Part shown: positions 1-8,340 of the stretch, piece after piece
Position numbering within the stretch: position 1 is the stretch's first letter
Layout: each line of letters opens with the position of its first letter
Assembly (NCBI GenBank): GCA_036267355.1
Contig: DATAWG010000064.1
Span: 1-49,442, forward strand
Length of the DNA: 49,442 nucleotides
Direction of reading: 5' to 3'
Origin: Pirellulales bacterium
Lineage (GTDB): Bacteria > Planctomycetota > Planctomycetia > Pirellulales > DATAWG01
Position numbers and translations under genes: made by a program
Notes under the pieces: model-generated
Told to the model about the DNA's origin: nothing
Database searches by the model: none
The model's input: only the letters and a program-made list of their open reading frames with translations

Positions 1-139
1 CATCCTGTTCCGCCGTCAAGTTCAACCCGTCGTCCTTCAACTCACGCATCACACACCTCAACACGGCTTCAAGTTCGCCCCCCTTTTGCGACGCCACCTC
101 TATCAGAGCAGATTTTCCACCCACTTTCGAGATGCCCAC
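1..139 (-). CDS. Possible 5' part of a truncated hypothetical gene
   Basis: The minus strand is open from a GTG at 139 to the window edge, about 46 codons. It would encode a basic then acidic N-terminus that includes the stretch MRELKDDGLNLTAEQD. An in-frame stop lies upstream at about 191. The frame has no clear ribosome binding site and its codon use is less GC3-rich than its neighbours, so it may be noise. If real, it is divergent from the DUF1559 gene and the 90 bases between them would hold both promoters. No family is recognised. Confidence 0.22.
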   Translation of the reverse strand, partial: MGISKVGGKSALIEVASQKGGELEAVLRCVMRELKDDGLNLTAEQD

Positions 140-230
140 ACTGCCGGTCGCGGTCGCAGCTTTTTTCGTTTTCTTTCCCGGCCGTTCATGCTAGGATGCG
201 CTTCGTCGGGGGACATCGGGAGAGGAAATT

Positions 231-1478
231 ATGTTCGCCAGAGTCATTCGGACCGGAAGTGTCCGCGCCGCAGCCGGATCGGCCATTGACCGGCGTGGAT
301 TCACGCTCGTCGAATTGCTGGTCGTGATCACGATCATCGGGATTTTGGTGTCGCTCTTGTTGCCGGCGGTAAACGCGGCCCGCGAGGCGGCCCACAAGGC
401 GCAATGCGCCAATAACTGCAAGCAATTGGGTCTGGCCTGCACTCAATATCAGGCGGCCTTCAAGGTCTTCCCGCCCAGTTCGGTGTGGCGAACCGGCGGC
501 AGCACCACGCCGCCCGCGCTCAGCACCTCGGCGATCGAAAGCCAGTCGGGCAACTCGGAAACGCGCTACGAAAACTGGATCATTTTGATCTTGCCCCAAC
601 TCGACCAACTCAATCTGCGGCGTTTGTTCGTTCAAGACCAATACAACAACATCACGCAGCCAATCGGCAGCAGCGCGACGAGCACCGGAGCCGGCGGCGC
701 TGCCCAGAACACCGCACAGGCCAGGGCGACATCGCTCGCGGCGCTGCTCTGCCCTTCGGATTCGTTCAATCGTACGCCCTTCGACGGCACCACCGATCCG
801 TCGAAGACCGTTTCAGGAATGAACGCGGCGGGCCAGCCCTGGGCTCGCGGCAATTACGCCGCCAACGCCGCCCCCGAAGGCTTCATGACCTACACGTCGC
901 AAACCGTTCCGGCCGCGAATCCGACCTACTGGGGCTGCCGCTGGGTCCGCGGAATCATGGGCGCGAATACATCGAGCCGCATCGACGACATTCGCGACGG
1001 CACGAGCAGCACGATTCTGCTCGCCGAAATTCGAGCCGGAGTGACCTCGTTCGATCCGCGCGGCTGCTGGGCGATGAGCGGCAGTTCCAGCGCGCTTTGG
1101 GCCGAGGGCTGCGTCGGCACCGATGATGGTCCGAATTCCACCGCCAGCGGCGGCGATGCGATCCCGAACTGCTCCGCGGTGCAATCGGCCGTCGGTAGCG
1201 CGACGCAACTGATCAAGATCGGCATGTCGTGTTCGCAAAGCAGTTATGGCCTCGATCAGCAAACTGCCCGCAGCCTGCACAACGGCGGCGTGAATGTCTG
1301 CTTCGCCGACGGAAGCGTACACTTCATTACCGATTCGATCGAAGTCGGCTCGCCCAGCCAAGGATCGACGATCGCCGCGCTGGCAAACACTCCGACCGGC
1401 ACTCAGCCGACGCTCGGCGTGTGGGACAAGCTTCTGTTGTCGAACGACAACTTGCCAATCCCCGGCAACTCTTATTAG
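231..1478 (+). CDS. DUF1559 domain protein with type IV prepilin-like N-terminus
   Basis: This 415-residue protein begins with a type II/IV prepilin signal. Residues 21-28 read RRGFTLVE, with predicted prepilin-peptidase cleavage after G23 and the conserved Glu at +5 (E28). A hydrophobic helix then runs to about residue 45. Near the C-terminus is the H-x9-DG motif (H350 to D360-G361, [12 protein letters not shown]) that defines the large DUF1559 family of planctomycetes. Such proteins are thought to be pseudopilin-like surface or secretion proteins, and each genome carries dozens to hundreds. The ATG has a good Shine-Dalgarno sequence (GGGAGAGG at 218-225), which fixes the start. It is monocistronic and is followed by an inverted-repeat element. 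Family assignment is firm; the exact role is unknown. Confidence 0.95.
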   Translation: MFARVIRTGSVRAAAGSAIDRRGFTLVELLVVITIIGILVSLLLPAVNAAREAAHKAQCANNCKQLGLACTQYQAAFKVFPPSSVWRTGGSTTPPALSTSAIESQSGNSETRYENWIILILPQLDQLNLRRLFVQDQYNNITQPIGSSATSTGAGGAAQNTAQARATSLAALLCPSDSFNRTPFDGTTDPSKTVSGMNAAGQPWARGNYAANAAPEGFMTYTSQTVPAANPTYWGCRWVRGIMGANTSSRIDDIRDGTSSTILLAEIRAGVTSFDPRGCWAMSGSSSALWAEGCVGTDDGPNSTASGGDAIPNCSAVQSAVGSATQLIKIGMSCSQSSYGLDQQTARSLHNGGVNVCFADGSVHFITDSIEVGSPSQGSTIAALANTPTGTQPTLGVWDKLLLSNDNLPIPGNSY

Positions 1479-1490
1479 GCTTTCGCTCAA

Positions 1491-1628
1491 ACACTAGCCC
1501 GAAGCGTTAGCGAGGATGCGCTTCATTTCGGGTTCCGTTCTAGTCCGATTTTGCATCCGGCTTTGCCGCCACGTAGCGAAAGGATGCCGCCGTTGCGGGG
1601 CTTCCTCGCTAACGCTTCGGGCTAGTGT
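1491..1628. repeat. Inverted-repeat unit of the 'GCTAACGCTTCGGGCTAG' family
   Basis: Perfect 25-base arms at 1491-1515 and 1604-1628 (core GAAGCGTTAGCGAGG and its complement) enclose about 88 bases with no gene. The same arm recurs at 10231-10322, 16979-17002, 33918-33965, 36197-36220 and 44091-44443. It could act as a terminator for the upstream gene, but there is no T-run. The rest of the 315-base gap before the next gene holds only this unit and short TCGTCATTC repeats at about 1672-1698. Confidence 0.8.
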
Positions 1629-1793
1629 GCCCATCGGCGATTAAGACGGAGGCTCAGCGCCCAAGCGGCCCCTTCGTCATTCGGGTTTTGTCATTCCCGC
1701 GCCGTACTTGCGTTGCGCTCCAGCGCAGGTTAGCATTCTCGAAACGTTTTCCAGCCTCGTTTTCGAGGTCCGGTCCAGGTTCGATCGCTTGCG

Positions 1794-2084
1794 ATGGCCA
1801 ACACGCCGTTTCTTGAAATGTATGTGTTTCTGCTGGCCGGCTTTCTCGGCTATCAGATCATCACGCGCGTGCCGGCGCTGTTGCACACGCCGCTGATGTC
1901 GGCCACCAACGCGATCTCGGGCATTTCGCTCGTCGGTTCGCTCGTAGCCGCCGGCGCTGGCCGGGGGGCCGTCAGCACGACGCTCGGCGTGCTGGCCGTC
2001 ACCGCGGCGACGATCAACGTCGTCGGCGGCTTCATGATCACCGACCGGATGCTCAAGATGTTTAAGCGCCAAAACAAGAAATGA
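1794..2084 (+). CDS. pntAB: NAD(P) transhydrogenase subunit alpha part 2 (membrane part)
   Basis: A 96-residue hydrophobic protein matching the small membrane subunit alpha2 of three-subunit proton-translocating transhydrogenases, at the usual length of about 100 residues. The signature segment ITRVPALLHTPLMSATNAI lies at residues 22-40, followed by two more membrane helices and a short basic tail ending at KRQNKK. With PntB it forms the proton channel that couples hydride transfer from NADH to NADP+ to the proton gradient. pntB follows after 168 bases. The NAD-binding alpha1 subunit is not next to it: the upstream neighbour is the DUF1559 gene, so alpha1 must be encoded elsewhere or lie outside the window. 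Confidence 0.93.
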   Translation: MANTPFLEMYVFLLAGFLGYQIITRVPALLHTPLMSATNAISGISLVGSLVAAGAGRGAVSTTLGVLAVTAATINVVGGFMITDRMLKMFKRQNKK

Positions 2085-2090
2085 CCACCG

Positions 2091-2213
2091 ATGATGACGA
2101 ATGACGAAGCCCGAATGACGAATGACGACTCGCGGCACCGATGGCAGTCCTTTTTTGCATACGTCATTCGTCATTAGTCATTCTTTAGAAATTCGTCATT
2201 AGACCTGCGTCAT
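2091..2213. repeat. Cluster of GACGAATGA direct and inverted repeats
   Basis: The gap between the two transhydrogenase genes carries ATGACGAATGACGA-type motifs twice on the top strand (2094-2128) and their complements (CGTCATTCGTCATTAGTCATTC, here split at about 2162-2183, and TTCGTCATTAG at 2192-2202). Together they can fold into a long imperfect hairpin. Related motifs occur at 1672-1698 and 32206-32250. They look like a dispersed repeat, not a coding sequence. Confidence 0.6.
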
Positions 2214-2252
2214 TTTTTTCCTCCCGCCACCCTCATCCTCACGCTTGCCTCA

Positions 2253-3668
2253 ATGGACGCCCGCGACATTTTCATCCAGATCTCCTATCTGGTTGCCTCG
2301 GTGCTGTTCATTCTCGGGCTCAAGGGGATGACGGCGCCGGATAAGGCCCGCGGCGGCATGGGGCTCGCCGCGTTGGGAATGCTTGTGGCCGTGATTGGCA
2401 CGCTGCTCAACGCCCAGATCATCGGCTTTACCTGGATCATCGTCGGTCTCGTGGCCGGCAGCGCGATTGGGGCCGCGATTTCGATCTGGATGCCGATGAC
2501 GGCCGTCCCGCAGCGCACGGCCATCTCGCATGCTTTCGGCGCCCTGGCCGCCACGCTGGTGGGCATCGAGCACTACCACTACCATCTCGCGCAGCTTCAG
2601 GAGGGCCTATCACATGTCGAGATGGCCGCGCTGGGATTCGAAGTGATGTTCGGCTCGCTGACGATCACCGGCAGCTTCATGGCCTTCGGCAAATTGCAAG
2701 GTTTTATTCCCAGCGCGCCGATGACCTACAAATTTCAAAATCAGTCGAATATCGGGCTGTTTTGCGTTGCCGTGCTGCTATTTATTACGCTCGTGGTGGT
2801 GCCCTCCACGGCGGCAATTCACCCGGTGCTGTTTTATCTGATGGTGGTGGTGGGGATTGTTGTCGGCGTGCTGATCGTGTTGCCGATCGGCGGGGCCGAC
2901 ATGCCGGTGGTGATTTCGCTGTTGAATTCGTATGCCGGCTTGGCATCATCGGCCACGGGCTTTGCCCTGCAAAACAATGTTCTGATCATCGCCGGGGCCC
3001 TCGACGGCGCGAGCGGGTTCATCCTTTCGATCCTGATGAGCCGGGCCATGAACCGTTCATTCGGCAACGTGCTCTTCGGTGCATTCGGCGGAGCGGCGGC
3101 CGGCGGACCGGCGGCCGCCCAATCGAGCGAAGGAAGAACCGTCCGCAGCATTACGGTCGACGACGCGGCGATTCAATTGGCCTACGCGCGGCATGTGATC
3201 GTCATTCCGGGCTACGGCATGGCCGTGGCGCATGCGCAGCACGAGGTGCGCGAGTTGGCCGAGCAGATCGAGGAGCGCGGGGGCGAGGTGAAGTTCGCGA
3301 TCCATCCGGTGGCGGGCCGAATGCCGGGCCACATGAACGTGCTCTTGGCCGAGGCCGACGTGCCCTACGACAAGCTGTGCGAAATGGACGATATCAACGG
3401 CGAATTCCCCCGGGCCGACGTGGCGCTGGTGATCGGGGCCAACGACGTGGTGAACCCCGCCGCCCGCACCGATCCTTCGAGCCCGATCCACGGCATGCCG
3501 ATTCTGAATGCCGATCAAGCACAAAGCATCATCGTGCTGAAGCGGAGCATGAATCCCGGCTTCGCCGGCATCGAAAACGCGCTCTTCTACAATCCCAAAT
3601 GCGCGCTGCTCTTCGGCGACGCAAAAAGCTCGCTGGCGAAACTCGTCGCCGCCGTAAAAGCGGCGTGA
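2253..3668 (+). CDS. pntB: NAD(P) transhydrogenase subunit beta
   Basis: A 471-residue protein of normal length for PntB. The first 290 or so residues are a run of membrane helices (domain II, the proton channel). The C-terminal 170 residues form the soluble NADP(H)-binding domain III. That domain carries the GYGMAVAHAQHEVRELAE motif near residue 325, RMPGHMNVLLAEADVPYD at about 354-371 and a GANDVVNPAARTDPSSPI segment at about 396-413, all hallmarks of the family. It works with PntA-alpha2 just upstream and an absent alpha1 to make NADPH at the expense of the proton gradient. No strong ribosome binding site is visible before the ATG at 2253, but the alignment from residue 1 favours this start. 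Confidence 0.96.
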   Translation: MDARDIFIQISYLVASVLFILGLKGMTAPDKARGGMGLAALGMLVAVIGTLLNAQIIGFTWIIVGLVAGSAIGAAISIWMPMTAVPQRTAISHAFGALAATLVGIEHYHYHLAQLQEGLSHVEMAALGFEVMFGSLTITGSFMAFGKLQGFIPSAPMTYKFQNQSNIGLFCVAVLLFITLVVVPSTAAIHPVLFYLMVVVGIVVGVLIVLPIGGADMPVVISLLNSYAGLASSATGFALQNNVLIIAGALDGASGFILSILMSRAMNRSFGNVLFGAFGGAAAGGPAAAQSSEGRTVRSITVDDAAIQLAYARHVIVIPGYGMAVAHAQHEVRELAEQIEERGGEVKFAIHPVAGRMPGHMNVLLAEADVPYDKLCEMDDINGEFPRADVALVIGANDVVNPAARTDPSSPIHGMPILNADQAQSIIVLKRSMNPGFAGIENALFYNPKCALLFGDAKSSLAKLVAAVKAA

Positions 3669-3732
3669 CTAGAAGGGGCTCGGGCAGAGAACAGTTTGGA
3701 GTGCACGCTTTGGCGTGTTGCTTGCCGCGGGG

Positions 3733-3755
3733 CCAGCCCCGTTCAACGGGGCTGG
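3733..3755. terminator. GC-rich hairpin between convergent genes
   Basis: A near-perfect palindrome (CCAGCCCCG, loop TTCAA, CGGGGCTGG) sits between the ends of pntB and the opposite-strand hemW. Its position suggests a bidirectional transcription end point. No T-run follows, so it may instead be one of the dispersed palindromes. Confidence 0.45.
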
Positions 3756-3826
3756 CGGTGGGCCGACCGCAGATGCGTCGCCACGTCATCGGCGGTTGCA
3801 TTCACACATGCCGTTTGACCACCCGC

Positions 3827-5020
3827 CTATCGCCGTAAAAATTCCGGCCAGATGGCGTCGCTCACCAACAGGCCCTCGCGCGTTAGTCGCAGTGTTTTGC
3901 CGTCGTCTTCAAGCATGCCGAGATCGATGTAGCGGCGCAAGGCCGGGCCGACGAGGGCGTCGACGGTGAAGCCGCTGCGTTCGGCGAACCAGCGGCGATC
4001 GACCCCCGCAATGCGGCGCAGGGCGAAGACCAGCAATTCGCGGGCTCGGTCTTCCGGCGGCAACTGTTCTCGCTCGGCGATCGGGGATTGGCCGGCCCGG
4101 ATGCGCTTGATATACGTGGTCGTGCTGCGATGGTTCGTCTCGCGGATGCCGGCGATATAGCGCGTCGCGCCGGGGCCGGCGGCGGCGTAGGGCTCGCCAG
4201 ACCAATAGGCTTCGTTGTGCCGGCAACGGCGGCCCGGGCCGGCAAAGTTCGACACTTCGTAGTGCTCCAGCCCGGCGGCCGTCAGGAGATCGATGCCTTC
4301 GAGGTACATCGATCGCTCGAGGTCTTCCTCGGCGCGGAAGAGTTGGCCGTGCGAAAGGCGGTTCCAAAACGTGGTGCCGCGTTCGAATGTGAGCCCATAG
4401 GTGGAAACATGATCGGGCGCGAGGGCCAATGCCGCATCGAGATCGGCCCGCCAGTCGGCGAGCGTTTCGCCCGGTACGCCGAAAATCAAATCGAGGGCGA
4501 GTTGCATGCCGGACCGGCGAACCAAGCGAGCAGCGCGCTCGATATCGATCGGTGAATGATCGCGTTCGAGCGTGCGAAGCTTTTTCTCTTGGAACGATTG
4601 GGCGCCGAGGCTGATGCGCGTAACGCCGTGTTCGGCCAACACGGCAATCAATTCCGCAGTGACGTCGGCCGGGTTGGCTTCGACACTGAATTCATGGCCC
4701 GGCGCGGGCGGATACCAGTGGAGCACGAGTGCCAAGAGCCGCGCGAGCTGCGCGGGCGGAAGCTGCGTCGGCGTGCCGCCGCCGAAGAAGAGCGTGTCGA
4801 CCGCTTGCGGCTTGCACGGTTTGCCGAGCCCCGTCAATTCGCATTCGATGGCCGAAAGATAGGGGTCCGCCAGATCGAGCCGGCCGGCGACGAGCGTGAA
4901 ATTGCAATATCCGCAGCGATGAGCGCAGAAGGGGACGTGGATATAGACGGCGCGCGGCGGGGCGGATAAAGCAGGCCGCGGCGCGAGGGGGTCAGGCACA
5001 TTTTTCGGCGGTACGAACAT
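3827..5020 (-). CDS. hemW: HemW, radical SAM heme chaperone (coproporphyrinogen oxidase-like)
   Basis: From ATG 5020 the product is 397 residues, close to the usual length of HemW. The radical SAM cluster motif C-x3-C-x2-C is at residues 32-39 (CAHRCGYC), preceded by AVYIHVPF, followed by the SAM-binding GGGTP and by VSTYGLTFE. The pattern with F after the third Cys and no extra Cys fits HemW rather than HemN. HemW-type proteins bind heme and are thought to insert it into respiratory enzymes; annotation as an anaerobic oxidase is a common misnomer. The C-terminal winged-helix HemW domain is present. The open frame extends to 5110, but the extra residues overlap a palindromic repeat. The first dozen residues even from 5020 are repeat-derived, so the natural N-terminus is uncertain. 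Confidence 0.9.
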   Translation of the reverse strand: MFVPPKNVPDPLAPRPALSAPPRAVYIHVPFCAHRCGYCNFTLVAGRLDLADPYLSAIECELTGLGKPCKPQAVDTLFFGGGTPTQLPPAQLARLLALVLHWYPPAPGHEFSVEANPADVTAELIAVLAEHGVTRISLGAQSFQEKKLRTLERDHSPIDIERAARLVRRSGMQLALDLIFGVPGETLADWRADLDAALALAPDHVSTYGLTFERGTTFWNRLSHGQLFRAEEDLERSMYLEGIDLLTAAGLEHYEVSNFAGPGRRCRHNEAYWSGEPYAAAGPGATRYIAGIRETNHRSTTTYIKRIRAGQSPIAEREQLPPEDRARELLVFALRRIAGVDRRWFAERSGFTVDALVGPALRRYIDLGMLEDDGKTLRLTREGLLVSDAIWPEFLRR

Positions 5021-5064
5021 CGGCAGGTTCCGGCCGCGGTGGGCCGAAAAATGAGCCAGACCCC
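4987..5064. repeat. REP-like palindrome, GGGGTCnGnCaCATTTTTCGGC family, copy 1
   Basis: Left arm 4988-5009 (GGGGTCAGGCACATTTTTCG...) and right arm 5043-5064 (GCCGAAAAATGAGCCAGACC...) are imperfect inverted repeats around a 33-base centre. A second copy with the same arms is at 34834-34910. The left arm lies inside the 5' end of hemW and encodes residues around KNVPDPL, and the element fills the gap to the upstream gene. This arm type is typical of REP/BIME elements. Confidence 0.8.
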
Positions 5065-5100
5065 AATGAACAAACCCCGATGGCCAGGCCCCAGTGGCGC

Positions 5101-5940
5101 TTACAGCCACACGTGCAGGCGGCCGCCGAGGAGGCCGGGAAACGCTCGCTCGACGAGGCGGTGGATGCGGCTGTCGACATACCGTGTGCTGAAGTGCGAT
5201 AGGATGATCACTTCATTCTTGAACCGATCGCGGCGCTCGACCAGGTCGTCCAAATGCGTATGTCCGAATTTGTGGATGCGATCCTTGCGGTGCGACGGAG
5301 CGACAAACGTCAGCTCGGTAATCAGCACCCGGGCTTCGTACATCGCCGGGCATTCATCGAGCCCCTCCGGCGCGCTATCGCCGAGAAAGGCCAGGATCGG
5401 CACGCGAATCTCCTCGGTCACTTCGGTGCCGCCCAATCGCAAATCGCGGATCCGATCGCCGGGCAGATCGTGAAATTCGGGCTTCAGCTTCCGGCGGCGG
5501 TCCCACACCACATAGCCCAGCGAGGGAATCGTGTGCCGCGTCGCGGAGACGGTGACGACATGCTCGCGCGACAATTCAATCACGTCGCCCGGCCGGGTGG
5601 CAATCAAGCGGCAAGGCATTCGGCCTCGATCGAGCCGTGTAAACAATTTTAGCAACCGTTCGACGGTTTCCACCGCTGCCTCGGGCAGGTAGATCGTCGG
5701 CGGTTCCATTTTCATCATACGCCGCCGGGCAACATAGACCGGCAAGGCCGCGATGTGGTCGAGATGCGTGTGGCTGACGAACCACACCGCGGTGCTCATG
5801 AACGACCAGGGTTGAGCGCCGAAGTCGAAGCCGATTTTCAACTCGGGAATTCGCCAATAGGTTTGCACCGCCGCCCGAGAGTAGCCCTCGATCGTCAGAC
5901 CCTTGTATTCGAGCGTGCGCAGCGGCGAATTGTCGACCAT
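5101..5940 (-). CDS. RNase Z-like metallo-beta-lactamase-fold hydrolase
   Basis: 279 residues. The metal-binding motif H-x-H-x-D-H is HTHLDH at residues 57-62. A GDS variant of the family's GDT motif is at about residues 190-192 (FLGDSAPEG), and the C-terminal SHFSTRY matches the SHFSSRY signature of ribonuclease Z and its relatives. The family includes tRNA 3' endonucleases but also other phosphodiesterases. The protein lacks the easily recognised flexible exosite arm, so the substrate is uncertain. It lies 80 bases upstream of hemW on the same strand with a REP-like element between, so the two may be co-transcribed. The ATG at 5940 gives an N-terminus in register with homologues as I know them. 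Confidence 0.82.
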   Translation of the reverse strand: MVDNSPLRTLEYKGLTIEGYSRAAVQTYWRIPELKIGFDFGAQPWSFMSTAVWFVSHTHLDHIAALPVYVARRRMMKMEPPTIYLPEAAVETVERLLKLFTRLDRGRMPCRLIATRPGDVIELSREHVVTVSATRHTIPSLGYVVWDRRRKLKPEFHDLPGDRIRDLRLGGTEVTEEIRVPILAFLGDSAPEGLDECPAMYEARVLITELTFVAPSHRKDRIHKFGHTHLDDLVERRDRFKNEVIILSHFSTRYVDSRIHRLVERAFPGLLGGRLHVWL

Positions 5941-6057
5941 GGGGAAGTGTGTCTGTCGGTGCTTCGTGAAGGGGTGAACCGTGGGTGCGCGTCGGCCGGT
6001 CCGCGGTCCTGAAGTCTATAATTCAGGCGCTTCGTCCGAAAGGGCCGCGTATCGCAG

Positions 6058-6210
6058 CAGGCACACTCCGTGGGCCGTCCGCCGCGCAATGCGGGCAGCG
6101 GATCCGGGAGCGGCAACGGCACGCCGGGCGACGTAGCGCACAAAGCAGCGCAGACGGCAAGCGGAGCATGCCTGCTACGGAGCGTTCTGCCGTCTCGCAT
6201 TGCTTGCCGT
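6058..6210. repeat. Palindromic repeat cluster in a 344-base gap
   Basis: The gap between two divergent genes holds GGCACACTCCGTGGGCC (from about 6060), close to the GGCATACTCCGTATGCC palindrome at 48374-48390. It also holds inverted arms ACGGCAAGC (6154-6162) and GCTTGCCGT (6202-6210), with an inner pair AGACGGCA/TGCCGTCT (6152-6159 and 6188-6195). Nothing coding is convincing here. Promoters for both flanking genes should lie in this gap but none stands out. Confidence 0.55.
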
Positions 6211-6284
6211 GCGGCCGATGCTAAAATTTCGGCCGGCGTTTGAGGCGTCGAACGATTCACGCCCGCCAAGCCAAGGGTAAACTT

Positions 6285-7040
6285 ATGCCGTGGCTGTGGA
6301 CAGATAAGCCGTTCGTTCTGTTCGGCCCGGCACATCTCGCGGCCATCGGCCTGTCGGCGGCCGCGGGAATTCTTTTGGCCCTTGCCGCGCGCGCGCTCCG
6401 CGGCCGCACCGTTCGCGGGCAGCCGGCTCAGCAACTGCTCAGCCGATCGCTCGCCGTGATCATGCTCATCGTGGTCGGGGCGGCGCAAGCGATCATGCTG
6501 CTGCCGGAGCATTTTGTCGTCGGCCGATCGTTGCCGCTGCAGATTTGCGACTTGGCTTGGATGGTGGCCATCTACGCGCTATGGACCAATCGCCGCCTGG
6601 CCTTCGCGGTCGTCTACTATTGGGGCCTGACGGCCACGGTGCTGGCAATGCTTACGCCCGATTTGAAACAGGGTTTTCCGCATTTTTATTTCTTGCTGTT
6701 CTACCTCGGGCATGGCTCGGTCGTGGCCGCGGCAATTTATCTCTGCTGGGGAGTCGGCCTGCGGCCCGATTGGCGGTTGTATCGCTTCACGGCGCTCGTG
6801 ACGATCGTTTACGCGGTGTGCATTTATTTCGTGAACGACTTGCTCGGCACCGACTATTTTTGCGTGAACCGCAAGCCGGCCCCCGGGACGATGCTCGATT
6901 ATTTTGGTCCGTATCCCATGTATATCCTCGTCAGCGCGCTGATCGCGCTATCGGCCTGGGCCGCGCTCACCTGGCCGTGGCAATTGCTCGCCGCCCGCCG
7001 CGGCAAGATTCGTCGCTCCGTCGCGGGGGAACGACCGTAG
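6285..7040 (+). CDS. TIGR02206/YwaF family integral membrane protein
   Basis: The product is 251 residues from the ATG at 6285 (MPWLWTDKPFVLFGPAHL). The open frame reaches upstream to 6240, but the short start matches the family's N-terminus, and AAGGGTAA just upstream is a weak ribosome binding site. About six to seven hydrophobic helices are visible. Family landmarks include LPLQICDLAWMVAIYAL at about residues 84-100, LTPDLKQGFPHFYF at about 124-137, and a late segment ending DYFGPYPMYIL. This family (B. subtilis YwaF and relatives) has no established biochemical function. The gene is alone between the MBL-fold gene and tilS. Confidence 0.85.
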   Translation: MPWLWTDKPFVLFGPAHLAAIGLSAAAGILLALAARALRGRTVRGQPAQQLLSRSLAVIMLIVVGAAQAIMLLPEHFVVGRSLPLQICDLAWMVAIYALWTNRRLAFAVVYYWGLTATVLAMLTPDLKQGFPHFYFLLFYLGHGSVVAAAIYLCWGVGLRPDWRLYRFTALVTIVYAVCIYFVNDLLGTDYFCVNRKPAPGTMLDYFGPYPMYILVSALIALSAWAALTWPWQLLAARRGKIRRSVAGERP

Positions 7041-7114
7041 TCGCGTTCCGTGCTGCTTTCGTCTTCCCCCCCAGCCCAGCACAGCGTGATCGCGGCGGAT
7101 TTGTTACTGCCGAC

Positions 7115-7130
7115 TTGAGTCAAAACTCAA
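7115..7130. other. Small perfect hairpin TTGAGT-CAAA-ACTCAA
   Basis: A six-base-pair stem with a four-base loop lies 75 bases after the TIGR02206 gene, in the roughly 250 bases before tilS. It is AT-rich compared with its surroundings. It might be an operator or part of a weak terminator. The rest of this gap shows no other structure. Confidence 0.25.
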
Positions 7131-7363
7131 AAAGTTTCGGTCCGGCAATTCGCCCGATGCTCGGTCGGCTTGTTCGGGCCGCCACATTGGACTATCTTGA
7201 GACTGGCAGCGGGCGTACGAGGGAGCGATCGACGACGGTAAGGGAGATGCTGCCACCGGTCCGGCCCTTGTGCTTACGATCATAGGGCACGAAACTGTCG
7301 ACCCACCTTCAGTTCTTCGAACATGCTCTCGCCGCGGCCTGGCCACCGAGCCATTGGCAAGAC

Positions 7364-8320
7364 ATGCGGGTTCTTGTCGCCGTATCTGGCGGTGCCGATA
7401 GCGTCGCGCTATTGCGGGCCGTCGTGGCCTTGAAAACCGCGGGCGGCGGCCGGCTTGCCGTCGCTCATTTCAACCACCGACTGCGGGCCGACGCGGGCCA
7501 GGATGCCCAATTTGTCGCTGATCTCGCGCTGCGGTTGCATCTCGAATGCGAGATTGGCGAGGCCGACACGGCCGCCGCTGCCCGAGCCACCGGCGATGGC
7601 CTCGAAGCCGCGGCGCGGAGCGAGCGGTACCGTTTCCTGCAAGCCGCGGCCGAGCGAATCGGCGCGCGCTACGTCGTTACGGCCCACACGGCCGACGATC
7701 AGGTCGAGACGATCTTGCACCGGATCCTTCGCGGCACCGGCATCGGCGGCTTGGCGGGAATGCGGCGCAGCAGGCGGTTGAGCGATGCGGTCAGCTTGAT
7801 TCGCCCGCTGCTCGGGCTCGGCCGGGTGGACGTGTTGGCGTATCTCGCGGAGCTCGGTCAGCCCTATCGCGACGACCCGAGCAATGCGAGCCATGCGCAT
7901 ACGCGAAACCGAATTCGGCATTCACTGCTGCCGCTTCTTGCGGCAGATTACAACCGGGACGTGCGATCAGCCCTGTTGCGCCTCGGCGCCGCGGCCGGCG
8001 ACGCGCAGCGGATCATCGACCGCCTCGTCGGCCAATTGCTCGAAAGTGCCGTTTCGTTTGCGGGTCGCTGCCGGGCAAGCGTCGATTGCGATCGGCTGGC
8101 AGGCGAAGATCGGCATCTGGTGCGAGAGCTGTTCGTCGCCATCTGGCGGCGTCAAGGTTGGCCGCAGCAGGCGATGACTTTCGCACATTGGGACCGATTG
8201 GCCGACGTGGCATTGGCGGCGCCGCTTCCGCCCAGTCCGATTCGCCACGGACACAACCTGCCGGGGGCGGTGGTGGCGGAACGGGCGGGCGCGATGATTT
8301 CGCTTACTTCGCTGGAATAG
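7364..8320 (+). CDS. tilS: tRNA(Ile)-lysidine synthetase
   Basis: TilS modifies the wobble C34 of the AUA-reading tRNA-Ile to lysidine, using ATP. The PP-loop motif SGGADS is at residues 8-13 of the ATG-started product. It is followed by AHFNHRLR, VTAHTADDQVETILHRILRGTG and RPLL, all characteristic of the family. The protein is 318 residues and ends without the extra C-terminal TilS domains of E. coli, as in short bacterial TilS. The ATG at 7364 has no ribosome binding site and cuts off the usual pre-PP-loop helix. The frame stays open back to a stop at 7283-7285 with homologous-looking residues, so a CTG at 7295 preceded by AGGG may be the true start. The gene ends 20 bases from the converging MFS gene. 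Confidence 0.93.
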   Translation: MRVLVAVSGGADSVALLRAVVALKTAGGGRLAVAHFNHRLRADAGQDAQFVADLALRLHLECEIGEADTAAAARATGDGLEAAARSERYRFLQAAAERIGARYVVTAHTADDQVETILHRILRGTGIGGLAGMRRSRRLSDAVSLIRPLLGLGRVDVLAYLAELGQPYRDDPSNASHAHTRNRIRHSLLPLLAADYNRDVRSALLRLGAAAGDAQRIIDRLVGQLLESAVSFAGRCRASVDCDRLAGEDRHLVRELFVAIWRRQGWPQQAMTFAHWDRLADVALAAPLPPSPIRHGHNLPGAVVAERAGAMISLTSLE

Positions 8321-8340
8321 GCGAGGCCACCGCAGCCGGG

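Noticed and set aside
1672-2216. CRISPR-like short repeats around pntAB
   Set aside because: The GACGAATGA motifs are unequal in spacing, occur in both orientations and lack unique spacers of constant length.
2762-3838. Plus-strand 358-codon ORF in another frame of pntB
   Set aside because: pntB motifs are all in the frame from 2253; the overlapping ORF is an Arg-rich shadow.
7041-7294. tRNA or other structured RNA before tilS
   Set aside because: No cloverleaf or T-arm sequence was found; only a short six-base-pair hairpin is present.
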